Shown piece by piece: positions 7,975 through 17,024 of a DNA stretch of 64,000 nucleotides. The first letter of the stretch is position 1; each line of letters starts with the position of its first letter. A program made the translations under genes and the position numbers. Origin of the DNA: CAVVDT01 sp963747005 (GTDB lineage Bacteria; Pseudomonadota; Alphaproteobacteria; Rhizobiales; Aestuariivirgaceae); assembly GCA_963747005.1 (NCBI GenBank), contig CAVVDT010000003.1:496001-560000 (forward strand), given 5' to 3'. The notes under the pieces are model-generated. The model was given only the letters and a program-made list of their open reading frames with translations. It was not told the origin of the DNA and ran no database searches.

Positions 7975-9246
7975 ATGAATAAGCCGAGGAAATTCTCAAA
8001 ACTGCTGACGCGCTTCAAGCGTAATGTTGAAGGCGGCGTCGCAATCATCTTCGCGATGTCGGCTGTCAGCCTGCTGTTGATTGGCGGCGTGGCGATCGAC
8101 TTCGAGCGGCTCAGCCAGACAGAAAGCAGCCTGCAGGACGCGCTCGACTCGGCACTGCTGGCTGCGGCGACTGCCAGCGATGCCAGCACCGACAATCTCA
8201 ACACCATCATCGCCAACTATCTGAATGTGAACTGGTCGAACAAGCATCCCGACGTCAAGCTGACCTATAATTTCACCGTGGGCGCCGACGGGGCGATTAC
8301 CGGCACTGCCCATGGCGCCTTGAAGACCACGCTGATGGCGCTGGCCGGTAAATCGACCATGAACTTCGATGTCACTTCGCAGGTGGTGCGTGGCGGCAAC
8401 GCCCTGGAACTGGCCCTGGTGCTCGACACCACCGGCTCCATGAAGGACAACAACAAAATGGTCGACATGAAGAAGGCAGCGACCGACCTGATCAAGTCAC
8501 TGATCAAACAGGGTGGCGACGATGTCCGCATCGCCATTGTGCCCTATGCCAACTATGTCAATGTCGGCACGACCTATGCCAATGCGGCGTGGCTGGATAA
8601 CCCCGACAACGCAAAATCGGGCAAGGGCAAGAAAGGCAAAGAGTCGAAGAAGGGTTCAAAGACCACCTGGAACGGCTGCGTCGGCTCGCGCAACTATCCG
8701 CTGGACATGACCGATCAATACGGCTCTACCGAGATTCCGGGCATAGCCGATGTGACCTGCACCAACGAGGTGGTGCGCCTCACCAACCAGCAGGGCCCGT
8801 TGGTCTCCACCATCGAGTCCATGCAGCCCAGCGGCATGACCTACATTCCCGCCGGACTCACCTGGGGCTGGCGCATGATCTCCGACCAGCTTCCCTTCGC
8901 CGACGGCACCCCGGTGGGCGAAAAATACAACGGCAAGCCGGTCCGCAAGATCGTGGTGCTGATGACCGATGGGGAGAATACCCTGTCGCCCACCTATCCC
9001 ACCCATGACGGCAACGATACCAGCCTGTCCGACAACCTCACCGATACCGTGTGCGCCAACATGAAAAAGGCCGGCATCACCGTCTATACCGTGGCCTTCG
9101 AGGTCACGGGCAAGGTCCCCAAGAATGTGCTGGAGAACTGTGCCACCGATTCCAGCAAGTACTACGATGCCCAGGACTCCAGCCAGATGGCGGCTTCCTT
9201 TACGAATATCGGCAAGGACCTGGCGCAGCTTCGCATCGCCAGGTAG
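7975..9246 (+). CDS. TadE/TadG-like pilus assembly protein with von Willebrand A domain
   Basis: This protein of about 423 residues has a basic N-terminus followed by a single transmembrane helix (VAIIFAMSAVSLLLIGGVAI) of the TadE/G type. After that come an external segment and a vWA domain whose metal-site motif reads LVLDTTGSM. A Lys/Gly-rich insertion (KSGKGKKGKESKKGSK) interrupts the vWA domain. Such proteins are minor components of Flp/Tad pili or envelope adhesins. No other tad genes are visible, so it is an orphan copy. ATG 7975 follows GGATGG; an in-frame ATG at 7963 is the alternative. The 268-bp region upstream is AT-rich for this genome and probably holds its promoter and that of the divergent flavoprotein gene. 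Confidence 0.85.
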   Translation: MNKPRKFSKLLTRFKRNVEGGVAIIFAMSAVSLLLIGGVAIDFERLSQTESSLQDALDSALLAAATASDASTDNLNTIIANYLNVNWSNKHPDVKLTYNFTVGADGAITGTAHGALKTTLMALAGKSTMNFDVTSQVVRGGNALELALVLDTTGSMKDNNKMVDMKKAATDLIKSLIKQGGDDVRIAIVPYANYVNVGTTYANAAWLDNPDNAKSGKGKKGKESKKGSKTTWNGCVGSRNYPLDMTDQYGSTEIPGIADVTCTNEVVRLTNQQGPLVSTIESMQPSGMTYIPAGLTWGWRMISDQLPFADGTPVGEKYNGKPVRKIVVLMTDGENTLSPTYPTHDGNDTSLSDNLTDTVCANMKKAGITVYTVAFEVTGKVPKNVLENCATDSSKYYDAQDSSQMAASFTNIGKDLAQLRIAR

Positions 9247-9318
9247 CGCCCAGGCGCGAATTGCGGGGTTGCCGACGGACTGCTGTCCGCGGCGCCCGCC
9301 TTTGCGTTATGTTGCGGC

Positions 9319-10020
9319 ATGCGATGCTTCATCCTCGCCACGCTGCTGCTGGGTCTCACATCGGGCCCGGCGCCGGCGGCCGACAGGGCGGTCGATCTTG
9401 AACTGGTGTTCGCGGTCGATGCCTCGGGCAGCGTCGATGATGCGGAATTCCGCCTGCAGCTTGACGGCATCGCCTCGGCCCTCACCGACCCGGCGGTTCT
9501 GAAGGCTATCGCGGCGGCCCCCATGAAGCGCATTGCCGTCAACCTCCTGGTGTGGGCCGAACCCAAAGTGCCCAAGGACCAGAGCGGCTGGATGATCGTC
9601 TCAGGGCCTGTCGATGCGGCCCGCGCGGCGCGGGTCATCGCCGGATTTCCCCGCCGCCAGACCGGTGGGACCGGCATCGGCGATGGTATCGCCTATGCGC
9701 TCAGGAGTTTTTCCGGCAACGGCATCGCCGCTCCTCGCCATGTGGTCGATGTCTCGGGCGACGGCGTCGAGACAACCCCCAGGGACTATGTGGTGACCAT
9801 CGACGAAGCGCGCTCCATGGCGATAGCCCTGGGCGCCACCGTTAACGGTCTGGCCATCCAGAACGAGGAGCCGCGGCTTGCCGAGTGGTACCGCGACCAT
9901 GTCGAGGTCGGCGACGACAGCTTTGTCATGGCGGTTGCCGACTACGAAAGCTTTGCCCGCGCCATGCGCCGCAAACTGCTGCGCGAGATCATGCCGGGAC
10001 CGAGGCTTTCCGAGCGCTGA
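9319..10020 (+). CDS. DUF1194 von Willebrand A-like secreted protein
   Basis: This 233-residue protein has a signal peptide (residues 1-20, ending APAA) and then a vWA-like domain beginning LVFAVDASGSVDD, with a further VDVSGDGVE segment. This is the DUF1194 family, common in alphaproteobacteria and of unknown function. It follows the TadG-like gene by 72 bp on the same strand, so both may act on the cell surface together. It is convergent with the ABC ATPase gene. Confidence 0.82.
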   Translation: MRCFILATLLLGLTSGPAPAADRAVDLELVFAVDASGSVDDAEFRLQLDGIASALTDPAVLKAIAAAPMKRIAVNLLVWAEPKVPKDQSGWMIVSGPVDAARAARVIAGFPRRQTGGTGIGDGIAYALRSFSGNGIAAPRHVVDVSGDGVETTPRDYVVTIDEARSMAIALGATVNGLAIQNEEPRLAEWYRDHVEVGDDSFVMAVADYESFARAMRRKLLREIMPGPRLSER

Positions 10021-10030
10021 GGCCCCGGCG

Positions 10031-12250
10031 TCAGGTCTTCGCCTTGCCACGCCTTGACTTGGCAGCCGGTCGGGCCGCCGCCTTCGGGCGGGCGCTCTTT
10101 TCGGGCGCCTTGCTGCCGGCCTTTCGGGCCGCGGCCTTGTCGGCGGCAAACTTGGCGCCGCCGCCATCTTTTTCGCCAAAGGCGATCACTGGGCCCATGG
10201 CCTTGAGCGTCGCCTCGTCGAGATGGCACAGGATGCGGTGACCCGGCGCCAGTTCCTTGACCGCCGGCATCTCGGTCTCGCAGATCGACCCGATCTTGCG
10301 CGGGCAGCGCGTCTGGAACGGACAGCCCGACGGCGGGTTCATGGGAGAGGGCAATTCGCCCTTCAACACGATGTGCTTCTTCACCACCGAGGTATCGGCG
10401 ATCGGCACCGCCGACAAGAGCGCCTCGGTATAGGGGTGATAGGGCGGCGAGAAGATCTGGTCGGTGGTGCCCTGTTCCATCACCTGGCCCAGATACATCA
10501 CCACTACCCGGTCGGCCAGATAGCGCACCACCGAGAGATCGTGGGAGATGAAGATCATGGTGGTGCGCTTCTGGCGCTGGATGTCGGTGAGAATGCCGGT
10601 GACGGCGGCCTGCACCGACACATCGAGCGCCGAGACCGGTTCATCGGCCACCACCACCGAAGCATCGCCGCCGAAGGCGCGGGCAATGCCGACGCGCTGC
10701 TTCTGGCCACCCGAGAGCTGGCGCGGCCGACGGTGGGCAAAATCGCGCGGCAGCTTCACCATGTCGAGCAGTTCGAACACCCGCTTCTGGATCTGCGCCT
10801 TGTCCTTGGCGATGCCGTATTTCTTCACCACGCGGGCGATCTGCGAGCCGACCGAATGGCTGGGGTTGAGGGTCTCGAAGGGGTTCTGGAAAACGATCTG
10901 GAGCGACGATATGAGCTGCGCCTTTCGCTGGCGCACCGGCAGGTTGCCGATCTCCTTGCCGTGCAGCAGCACTTCGCCGCCGGTGGATTCCTCAAGGCCC
11001 ATGAGGACCTTGGCGAAGGTCGACTTGCCACAGCCCGACTCGCCTACGATCGCCAGTGTTTCGGCCTCGCGTGCGGTAAAGTCGAGCTTTTCATTGGCCT
11101 TCACATAGCGCACCCTGTCGCCCGAGATCATCGCGGCGATGGAAGAGTCGCGGATCTCGTAATATTTCTGCATGTTCTTGACTTCGAGCACCGGCGGGCC
11201 GAATTCGATGGGGTCCTCCTTGACGCCCTTGGGCTTGGCGGCCTCCCAGTCGATCGCCTGATAGCGTGCGCAGCGCACCCGGTGGCCGGCATCTTCGGCG
11301 ATGTCCTGCATGGGGATCATGTGGCCGTGGCAGATGTCTTCGCGGAAATAATCGCAGCGCGGTCCGAAGTAGCAGCCCTTGGGGCGCTCGTGTGGCAGCG
11401 GAAGCTGGCCGCGGATGGGCACCAGCGGGCGCGAGTGGCGGTCGGCGCCGGGTAGCGGGATGGAATTGAACAGTCCGCGCGTGTAGGGATGGCGCATTTC
11501 GTCGAACACCTGTTTGACGCTGCCGAACTCCACCGCCTGGCCGGAATACATCACCACGATCTTGTCGCAGGTCTCCAGGATCAGGCCGAGATTGTGGGAG
11601 ATGTAGATCATCGAGGTGCCGAAGCGCTTCGATATGTCCCTGATCAGTTCCACCACGCCGGCCTCGACGGTAACATCGAGCGCCGTGGTCGGCTCGTCCA
11701 GCAACAACAATTGCGGGTTGGACAACAGCGCCATGGCAATTACCACGCGCTGCTGCTGGCCACCGGAAAGCTGGTGCGGGTAGGAACCCATGATGCGGTC
11801 CGGGTCCGGCAGGCGCACGGCATCAAGCAGTTCAACGGCGCGCTTGTAGGCCTCGTCCGCCGAAATGCCCTCATGGAACATCGGCACTTCGATGAGCTGG
11901 TCCTTCACCAGCATCGCCGGATTGAGCGAGGCCATGGGCTCCTGGTAGACCATGGAGATGCGCGAGCCGCGGATATCCTGCAACTCGGCCGCCGACATGG
12001 TGCGCATGTCGCGCCCCAGGAAGTTGATCTCCCCTCCGACGACGGCGCCGTTCTTGCCCATGTACTGCATGATGGCGAGCGCCACCGTCGACTTGCCGCA
12101 ACCGGACTCACCGACGATCCCCACCGCTTCGCCCGGCATCACCTTGAGGTTGAAGTCGATCACCGCCGGGATCTCGCCGGAGCGGGTATAGTAGGAAATC
12201 GAGACGTTCTTGCACTCGAGAACCGGAACCTGTTGCTGTTTGGCCATCAT
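10031..12250 (-). CDS. Fused dipeptide/oligopeptide ABC transporter ATPase (DppD-DppF fusion) with basic C-terminal tail
   Basis: This is a protein of about 739 residues with two ABC ATPase domains. Each has Walker A (GESGCGKST), an LSGGQ signature and a Walker B DEP motif (LLLLDEPTTALD; VVVADEPVSALD). Each is followed by the oligopeptide-type C-terminal extension with Cys pairs (GCYFGPRC; GCPFQTRC), often an Fe-S or metal site. The start is ATG 12250 (or the adjacent ATG 12247); the longer open frame upstream overlaps the permease gene in another frame. The last 50 or so residues are unusually rich in Ala, Lys and Arg. It sits 14 bp after the permease gene, in one operon with both permeases. 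Confidence 0.9.
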   Translation of the reverse strand: MMAKQQQVPVLECKNVSISYYTRSGEIPAVIDFNLKVMPGEAVGIVGESGCGKSTVALAIMQYMGKNGAVVGGEINFLGRDMRTMSAAELQDIRGSRISMVYQEPMASLNPAMLVKDQLIEVPMFHEGISADEAYKRAVELLDAVRLPDPDRIMGSYPHQLSGGQQQRVVIAMALLSNPQLLLLDEPTTALDVTVEAGVVELIRDISKRFGTSMIYISHNLGLILETCDKIVVMYSGQAVEFGSVKQVFDEMRHPYTRGLFNSIPLPGADRHSRPLVPIRGQLPLPHERPKGCYFGPRCDYFREDICHGHMIPMQDIAEDAGHRVRCARYQAIDWEAAKPKGVKEDPIEFGPPVLEVKNMQKYYEIRDSSIAAMISGDRVRYVKANEKLDFTAREAETLAIVGESGCGKSTFAKVLMGLEESTGGEVLLHGKEIGNLPVRQRKAQLISSLQIVFQNPFETLNPSHSVGSQIARVVKKYGIAKDKAQIQKRVFELLDMVKLPRDFAHRRPRQLSGGQKQRVGIARAFGGDASVVVADEPVSALDVSVQAAVTGILTDIQRQKRTTMIFISHDLSVVRYLADRVVVMYLGQVMEQGTTDQIFSPPYHPYTEALLSAVPIADTSVVKKHIVLKGELPSPMNPPSGCPFQTRCPRKIGSICETEMPAVKELAPGHRILCHLDEATLKAMGPVIAFGEKDGGGAKFAADKAAARKAGSKAPEKSARPKAAARPAAKSRRGKAKT

Positions 12251-12264
12251 GGTGGTTTCCCGCT

Positions 12265-13221
12265 TCAGTCCCTGAGTGAAATTTCGCGGATGCCGTCGGC
12301 CAGGAGATTGAGCCCGAGCACCAGCGTGGAGATGGCAAACGCCGGCCACAGCATGGCGTTCATGCCCATGGAACCCCAGGCGCGTGCCTCGTTGATCATC
12401 TTGCCCCAGTCGGGATCGGGGGGTGGCAGGCCTAGGCCGAGGAAGCCGAGGAGAGCGATGGTGATGGTGACGTAGCCAAGCCGCAGGCATGCATCGACAA
12501 TGAGCGGCCCGCGGGCGTTGGGCAAAAGCTCCACCAGCATGATGTAGAGCGGACTTTCGCCGCGCACCTCGGCAGCCGCGATATAGTCGCGGGTCCGCAG
12601 ATCGAGTACCAGCCCGCGCACGATGCGCGCCACCTGTGGTGCGGTGCCGAACATCACCGCCACGATGATCATGACGCCGGAGATGACCACCGGTCCGACC
12701 CCGAGGATATGCTTGAGCCACAATCCGGCCGACGAGTTGGCGCCGAAGTTGGTCAGGATCACCAGGTAGAGCACCAAAAGCGGAAACGACAGCAACACAT
12801 TGCCGATGAACGAGATGATCTCGTCCCACCAGCCCGACTTGTAGCCGGCGACGACACCGAGCAGCATGCCTACCGAATAGGCAACGATAGTCGCCGCCGA
12901 TGCCCAGAACAGCACCAGCCGCGAACCCCACAAGAGGCGCGAGAGAATATCGCGGCCGCGATCATCGGTGCCCAGGAAATGGAACGCCCCCTTGGGGTCG
13001 GTGGAGAACAACGGCATCAGGCTGGCGCCGCGGGTGATCTCCAGCGGATTCTGCAGCGGCAGCAGTGGCACGAAGATGGCGACCGCCACCCAGAACAGCA
13101 CCAGGAACGCGCCGAACATGCCGATGCGCGATTCCCGCATGAGCAGGATCGACTTGCCGAGTTTCTTCAGGGCGCTGTCGGGCCTGGGCAGGCTGGTTGG
13201 TTCGGCGGTGGTTTCGGTCAT
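12265..13221 (-). CDS. Oligopeptide-type ABC permease (DppC/OppC-like)
   Basis: This 318-residue inner-membrane protein has an N-terminal OppC_N segment and about six helices. A long periplasmic loop after the first helix contains FLGTDDRGRDILSRLLWG, typical of DppC. The cytoplasmic coupling EAA-like loop (AAAEVRGESPLYIMLVELLPN) contacts the ATPase. It lies between the DppB-like permease and the fused ATPase, with 11 and 14 bp gaps. The substrate is not known; nearby amine and FAD enzymes suggest a small amine- or peptide-like compound. Confidence 0.9.
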   Translation of the reverse strand: MTETTAEPTSLPRPDSALKKLGKSILLMRESRIGMFGAFLVLFWVAVAIFVPLLPLQNPLEITRGASLMPLFSTDPKGAFHFLGTDDRGRDILSRLLWGSRLVLFWASAATIVAYSVGMLLGVVAGYKSGWWDEIISFIGNVLLSFPLLVLYLVILTNFGANSSAGLWLKHILGVGPVVISGVMIIVAVMFGTAPQVARIVRGLVLDLRTRDYIAAAEVRGESPLYIMLVELLPNARGPLIVDACLRLGYVTITIALLGFLGLGLPPPDPDWGKMINEARAWGSMGMNAMLWPAFAISTLVLGLNLLADGIREISLRD

Positions 13222-13232
13222 GGCCCCTTACC

Positions 13233-14165
13233 TCAACTGAATCTGATGCGCGGATTGAGCACGGTGTAGCCGACATCGGAGATGAACTGCGACAGGACGG
13301 CCACGAACACCGCCACCATGGTGCAGGCCTCGACGGCGTAGATGTCGCCGAACATCGCCGACTGGTACAGGAATAGCCCGAAGCCCTTGTAGGCGAAGAA
13401 CACCTCGGTGACGATGACGCCCGACAACAGATAGTTGAGCTGCAGCACCATCACCGTGAAGGGTGCGATCAGCGCATTGCGCAGCGCGTGGCGCATCACC
13501 ACCCGCTTGTAGGGCAGGCCCTTGAGAATGGCGGTGCGCACATATTGCGACGTCATCACCTCCGCCATCGAGGCGCGCATCATGCGGGTGTAATAGCCGA
13601 AATTGTAGGTGACGAGGACGAGAACCGGCAGCACGATCTCGTTCCACCGGAAGCCGCTGGTGAAGGGCGAGGTGCCGGGCAGGATATCCAGCCAGAACAC
13701 GAAGATGGCCACGAATATGGTCGCCGAGGCAAATTCCGGTACCGATGTGGTGAGCACCGACAGGACGGTGATCGTGCGGTCGCGCTTGGAGCCCTCGGCG
13801 ATGCCCGACAGGACCCCCAGCACCATGGAGATGCCGATGGTGATGGTAAACACCCAGAAGGCCAGGATGCCGGTATTGTAGAGTGCTTCGCCGATCAACT
13901 GCGCTACCGGCGCCTGGAACTGGATCGAGGTGCCGAAATCACCCTGGATGAAATTATACAGCCAGTGCACGTAGCGGGTCAGGAAGGGCGCATTGTAACC
14001 GTTCTGCTCCAGCCACAACAAACGCTGGTCCATGGTCGTGTACTGACCCAGCACCTTGGTGGCCACGTTGAACTTGTCGCCTTCGAAGATGGAGAACAGA
14101 ATGAACGAGATCGTCAGCATGATGAGGATCATGGACGCCAGACGCTTGGCCGCGAGTTGAAGCAT
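13233..14165 (-). CDS. Oligopeptide-type ABC permease (DppB/OppB-like)
   Basis: This 310-residue inner-membrane permease begins MLQLAAKRLASMILIMLTISF, the typical DppB first helix. It has a periplasmic loop and an EAA loop (VRTAILKGLPYKRVVMRHALRNALIAPFT). It heads the three-gene transporter operon on this strand. No solute-binding protein gene lies in the roughly 400 bp upstream, so the binding protein must be encoded elsewhere or shared. Confidence 0.9.
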   Translation of the reverse strand: MLQLAAKRLASMILIMLTISFILFSIFEGDKFNVATKVLGQYTTMDQRLLWLEQNGYNAPFLTRYVHWLYNFIQGDFGTSIQFQAPVAQLIGEALYNTGILAFWVFTITIGISMVLGVLSGIAEGSKRDRTITVLSVLTTSVPEFASATIFVAIFVFWLDILPGTSPFTSGFRWNEIVLPVLVLVTYNFGYYTRMMRASMAEVMTSQYVRTAILKGLPYKRVVMRHALRNALIAPFTVMVLQLNYLLSGVIVTEVFFAYKGFGLFLYQSAMFGDIYAVEACTMVAVFVAVLSQFISDVGYTVLNPRIRFS

Positions 14166-14562
14166 GCCCCGTTACGCTCCCCTGTCGACGCCGGCGTTAT
14201 CGCCTTTGTTGGCGTCATCTTCCCAACGGCAGCTTGATGCTGCTTCTGGTTGTTGTGCCAGCTTAACCAGTGTGGCGCCAAAGCCAAGGGGCCCAAACCG
14301 ACACCACCCGGCTCGCCAGCGGCATGGCTCCGACTTTCGGTCAAATCAATGGCAGTGACAAGCCCCCCGCGCTGCATTGGTGCAGCTTCAGGCTTTATCT
14401 GCTGTGGTTGCTAATGGCATCATCCCCGCGCAACCAATCGCGTCAGCCTCGCGTTTGACGCGAGGATCGAGGGGCCGCGGGGCGAGGCCCTCGCCTGTGG
14501 CCCCCGCGTCGTCGGGTCAACCCCGACGATGACAGGTTTGAGACGAAGGCGCTTGCTTGCCC
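14166..14562. other. Structured intergenic region with nested hairpins
   Basis: No gene is supported in this 397-bp stretch. Its right third holds three successive stem-loops. The first is CCTCGCGT-TTG-ACGCGAGG (14447-14465). The second is a GC-rich compound hairpin with outer GGGGCC/GGCCCC and inner GGCGAG/CTCGCC arms (about 14470-14505). The third is CGTCGGG-TCAAC-CCCGACG (14510-14528). The last resembles a palindromic intergenic repeat I have seen often in alphaproteobacteria. Together they probably end transcription of the flavoprotein gene. Confidence 0.5.
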
Positions 14563-15913
14563 TTACACCCACGGGCAGTTCGAGTTACGATCGCCGAACG
14601 TCTTGCCCTGGGCAAAACGCGTCAGCGCAAAGGGCGAAAGCTCCGCCACCGGTTCGCCGCTCGTCAGGTGCTGTGCCACCAGCTTGCCGACGCCGATCAT
14701 CTTGTAGCCGTGGTTCGAAGTCGGCGATCATGTAGGCATTGTCGGCGATCCAGTCGAATATCGGCACCGAATCGGGCGTGAAGGCGCCGATGCCGCCATT
14801 GCGGCGGTGCTTGTAGTTGGCCCGGCAGCCCTTGAAGCGGCCCATCAGGAACGACAGCGTGGCGCAGTAGTAATCGGCGAACCACGGATCGGCCTGATAG
14901 AGGTCATTGGCGTGGCCGTAGGGATCGAGCACCGCCTTGGGGCCCATCTTTATAGGAATGGTGCCGCCCTGTACGCCCGGCGCCCCGACCCGTTCGGCAG
15001 CATAGCGCACATAGGAATAGAAATGCTGATCAGGGAACTCGTAGCCATCCTCGGTGACGACGGATGTGTTCATCAGTTCCACATGCAGGACCGGCGGATC
15101 CTTGTCGTCGGCGGTGCGGTAGCTCACCCCCTCCGGCAGCAGGACTTCGCCCTCCAGCAGGCGCCAGTAGGTCCACATGTCGGCGTCCTTGACCACGCCG
15201 CCGTCGGGATAGCGCATGTCGAGGGTGTCGGAGAGGCCGAGCCAGTCCCAGTGCTTGGAGATCCATGCACCGGCGCAGACGATGACGCAATCGGCCTTGA
15301 TGTCGCCTTCCGAGGTCTTGACCGCCGTGATGCGCTTGCCGGCCATGTCGTAACCCTCGACCGACACCCCGAAGAACGAGCGCACGCCCCATTGGTCGCA
15401 CTTCTCCTTCAGACCCTTCACGGCCGTATGGGTGCCGGCATAGCCGGAGGGCTTTTCGTGCAGCACCACATCGGCCTTGTCGGTATTGAAGTCGGGCCAG
15501 ACGGACTTGAGGAACTTCTTGGCGTCCTGGCCCACATAGACGTCCGAAGGATAGCCGGCGGCGTTCTGACTGGCGTGCATCTTCTCGTAGTCGGATTGCT
15601 GGTTACCCTCGCCGACCGAGATGTAGCCCACCTGCTGGAAGCCGAAATTGACCGGGTCCGACTGCCACACATCCACTGAATGCCGGAGGATGTTGTGCAA
15701 GGGCGAGGTCATGTAGAGGTTGCGCACGCAGCCGCAGGCAACGCCCGTCGCCCCGGCGCCGGGCCCGGTCTTGTCGATCAGCACCACGTCTGCACCGCGG
15801 CCCTTGCCGGATTTCTCGAGCGCCATGGCCAGATGCCAGGCCGTCGACATGCCGTGCATGCCGGCCCCGATGACCACATAGGCCGCATGGGTTGGAAGGT
15901 GATAGGTGGTCAT
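14563..15913 (-). CDS. FAD-dependent oxidoreductase, sarcosine-oxidase beta-like, with a C-terminal frameshift
   Basis: This is a DAO-family flavoprotein of about 450 residues. The FAD motif is VIGAGMHGMSTAWHL at residues 14-28. In the annotated frame the C-terminus becomes nonsense after NAYMIAD (residue about 398) and stops at 14585. Removing one base at 14718-14719 restores DSNHGYKMIGVGKLVAQHL and a normal family ending, NSNCPWV, with a TAA at 14563-14565. The gene therefore has a single-base insertion: either a recent inactivation or a sequencing error. Its start overlaps the stop of the upstream desaturase-like gene by 4 bp. Related enzymes oxidise N-methyl or N-alkyl amino acids; the substrate here is unknown. 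Confidence 0.8.
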
Positions 15914-16881
15914 GAACGAGGGCTCTCCGTGGGGTTGGCGTTGGTTTCGCGGTAGGCCGATGTGGTGTGCGCCAAGGGATGTGGCAGCGGTTCCTTGGGG
16001 CGGAGGCCCCAGCGCCGGGCAAGCTCGCCATAGCCACGGATCAGGTAGCCGCAGTTGTCCTTGAGCAGCCGGTCGCGATGCCGGCGATAATAGGCCGGCA
16101 GTTCGTACCAGGCCAGCCCCGGGCGCTCATGATGGGCCATGTGCAGGTTGTTGTTGAGATACATGAGCCCGACGATCGGGTTGGCTTCGACGATGATGGT
16201 GCGGCACCCGACGCTCTCATGCGCCCGGTGCTCGGCAAAGGAGCGCATCATGGTGAGGCTGTCGCCCCAATAGGCGATGAGCAGTGCATATTGCCAGAAC
16301 GGCATGCCGCACACGCGGCTGACCCACAGCCATACGATGACTACTCCGATCGCATGCAGCGCCCAGGCTTCGATCACTTCGCGATCGCCCCTGAGCATGA
16401 GGCGCACCTCATCGTGGATATAGATCACGCTCGCCAGCGCCGGGCCGAGCACAAAGCGGCCGAGCATGGTATTGTTGGCGACGAACAGCGGGCGCAGCCA
16501 GCGCGGCGTCTTCGCCCAGGCCTGGGGGTCGAAATAGCGGCTTTCGGGATCGCGCGCCGGGTCGGTCAGGTCCTCGTCAAGGTGATGGACGAGGTGCAAG
16601 GTCCGGTAGCGCCGATAGGGGAACCACAACGAGACCGGCGGAAAGACCAGTACCTCGTTGAGGAGCGCCGAACGGGTCGGGTGGCCATGCACGGCCTCAT
16701 GCTGCAGGGATCCGTGCAAGGCCACCAGATAGGCGCCGATGGGGACGAGCAGCCACCAGCTCAGGGACTGCCAGTACCAGGTCAGAAGCCCGAAGCCCAG
16801 CCACAACGCCACCACCAGGCCCGCCGTGCGCCATTCTATCCCGACTTGCTGTCTTGCCGGGGCAAGACTGACATCTACCAC
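15910..16881 (-). CDS. Fatty-acid-desaturase-family membrane di-iron protein
   Basis: This 323-residue membrane protein carries the three His boxes of the desaturase/hydroxylase family: HEAVHGH (61-67), HLVHH (96-100) and HMAHHE (about 247). Around them are four or so hydrophobic segments. Members use a di-iron centre and oxygen to desaturate or hydroxylate. Coupling by a 4-bp overlap to a sarcosine-oxidase-like flavoprotein suggests that both act on one small molecule rather than on membrane lipids. It diverges from the XRE regulator gene across a promoter region with clear dyads. Confidence 0.87.
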   Translation of the reverse strand: MVDVSLAPARQQVGIEWRTAGLVVALWLGFGLLTWYWQSLSWWLLVPIGAYLVALHGSLQHEAVHGHPTRSALLNEVLVFPPVSLWFPYRRYRTLHLVHHLDEDLTDPARDPESRYFDPQAWAKTPRWLRPLFVANNTMLGRFVLGPALASVIYIHDEVRLMLRGDREVIEAWALHAIGVVIVWLWVSRVCGMPFWQYALLIAYWGDSLTMMRSFAEHRAHESVGCRTIIVEANPIVGLMYLNNNLHMAHHERPGLAWYELPAYYRRHRDRLLKDNCGYLIRGYGELARRWGLRPKEPLPHPLAHTTSAYRETNANPTESPRS

Positions 16882-16954
16882 CTAAAAGCTCCTGTCGCCA
16901 CCGAAAGAAAGCCTGGGTAAACAGTTCTTCGACGGCGGGCGGCGAGCAATTGCA

Positions 16955-16968
16955 ATTATGCGCATAAT
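16955..16968. promoter_or_regulatory. 14-bp perfect palindrome in the divergent promoter region
   Basis: ATTATGCGCATAAT is a perfect inverted repeat midway between the divergent desaturase-like gene (start 16881) and the XRE regulator gene (start about 17025). AT-rich half-sites around a GCGC core suit a helix-turn-helix dimer. It may be the operator of the neighbouring regulator or of another protein. Confidence 0.5.
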
Positions 16969-16970
16969 GC

Positions 16971-17015
16971 GTTTATTATCGTCTGCAAACGAGCCGTTTG
17001 TTGATGATTGTAAAC
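16971..17015. promoter_or_regulatory. Twin GTTT-N12-AAAC boxes, candidate operator
   Basis: Two 20-bp boxes of the form GTTT-N12-AAAC occur at 16971-16990 and 16996-17015, 25 bp apart and similar inside (both contain TT.AT.GT.T). They sit directly before the XRE regulator start and overlap the alternative upstream start codons, which supports ATG 17025. Repeated symmetrical boxes next to a regulator gene suggest autoregulation and control of the divergent desaturase/oxidase operon. Confidence 0.55.
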
Positions 17016-17024
17016 AAAATTGGC

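Noticed and set aside
10031..12931. Extended 966-residue version of the fused ATPase
   Set aside because: The extra N-terminal part is the out-of-frame reading of the upstream permease; ATG 12250 gives the family start.
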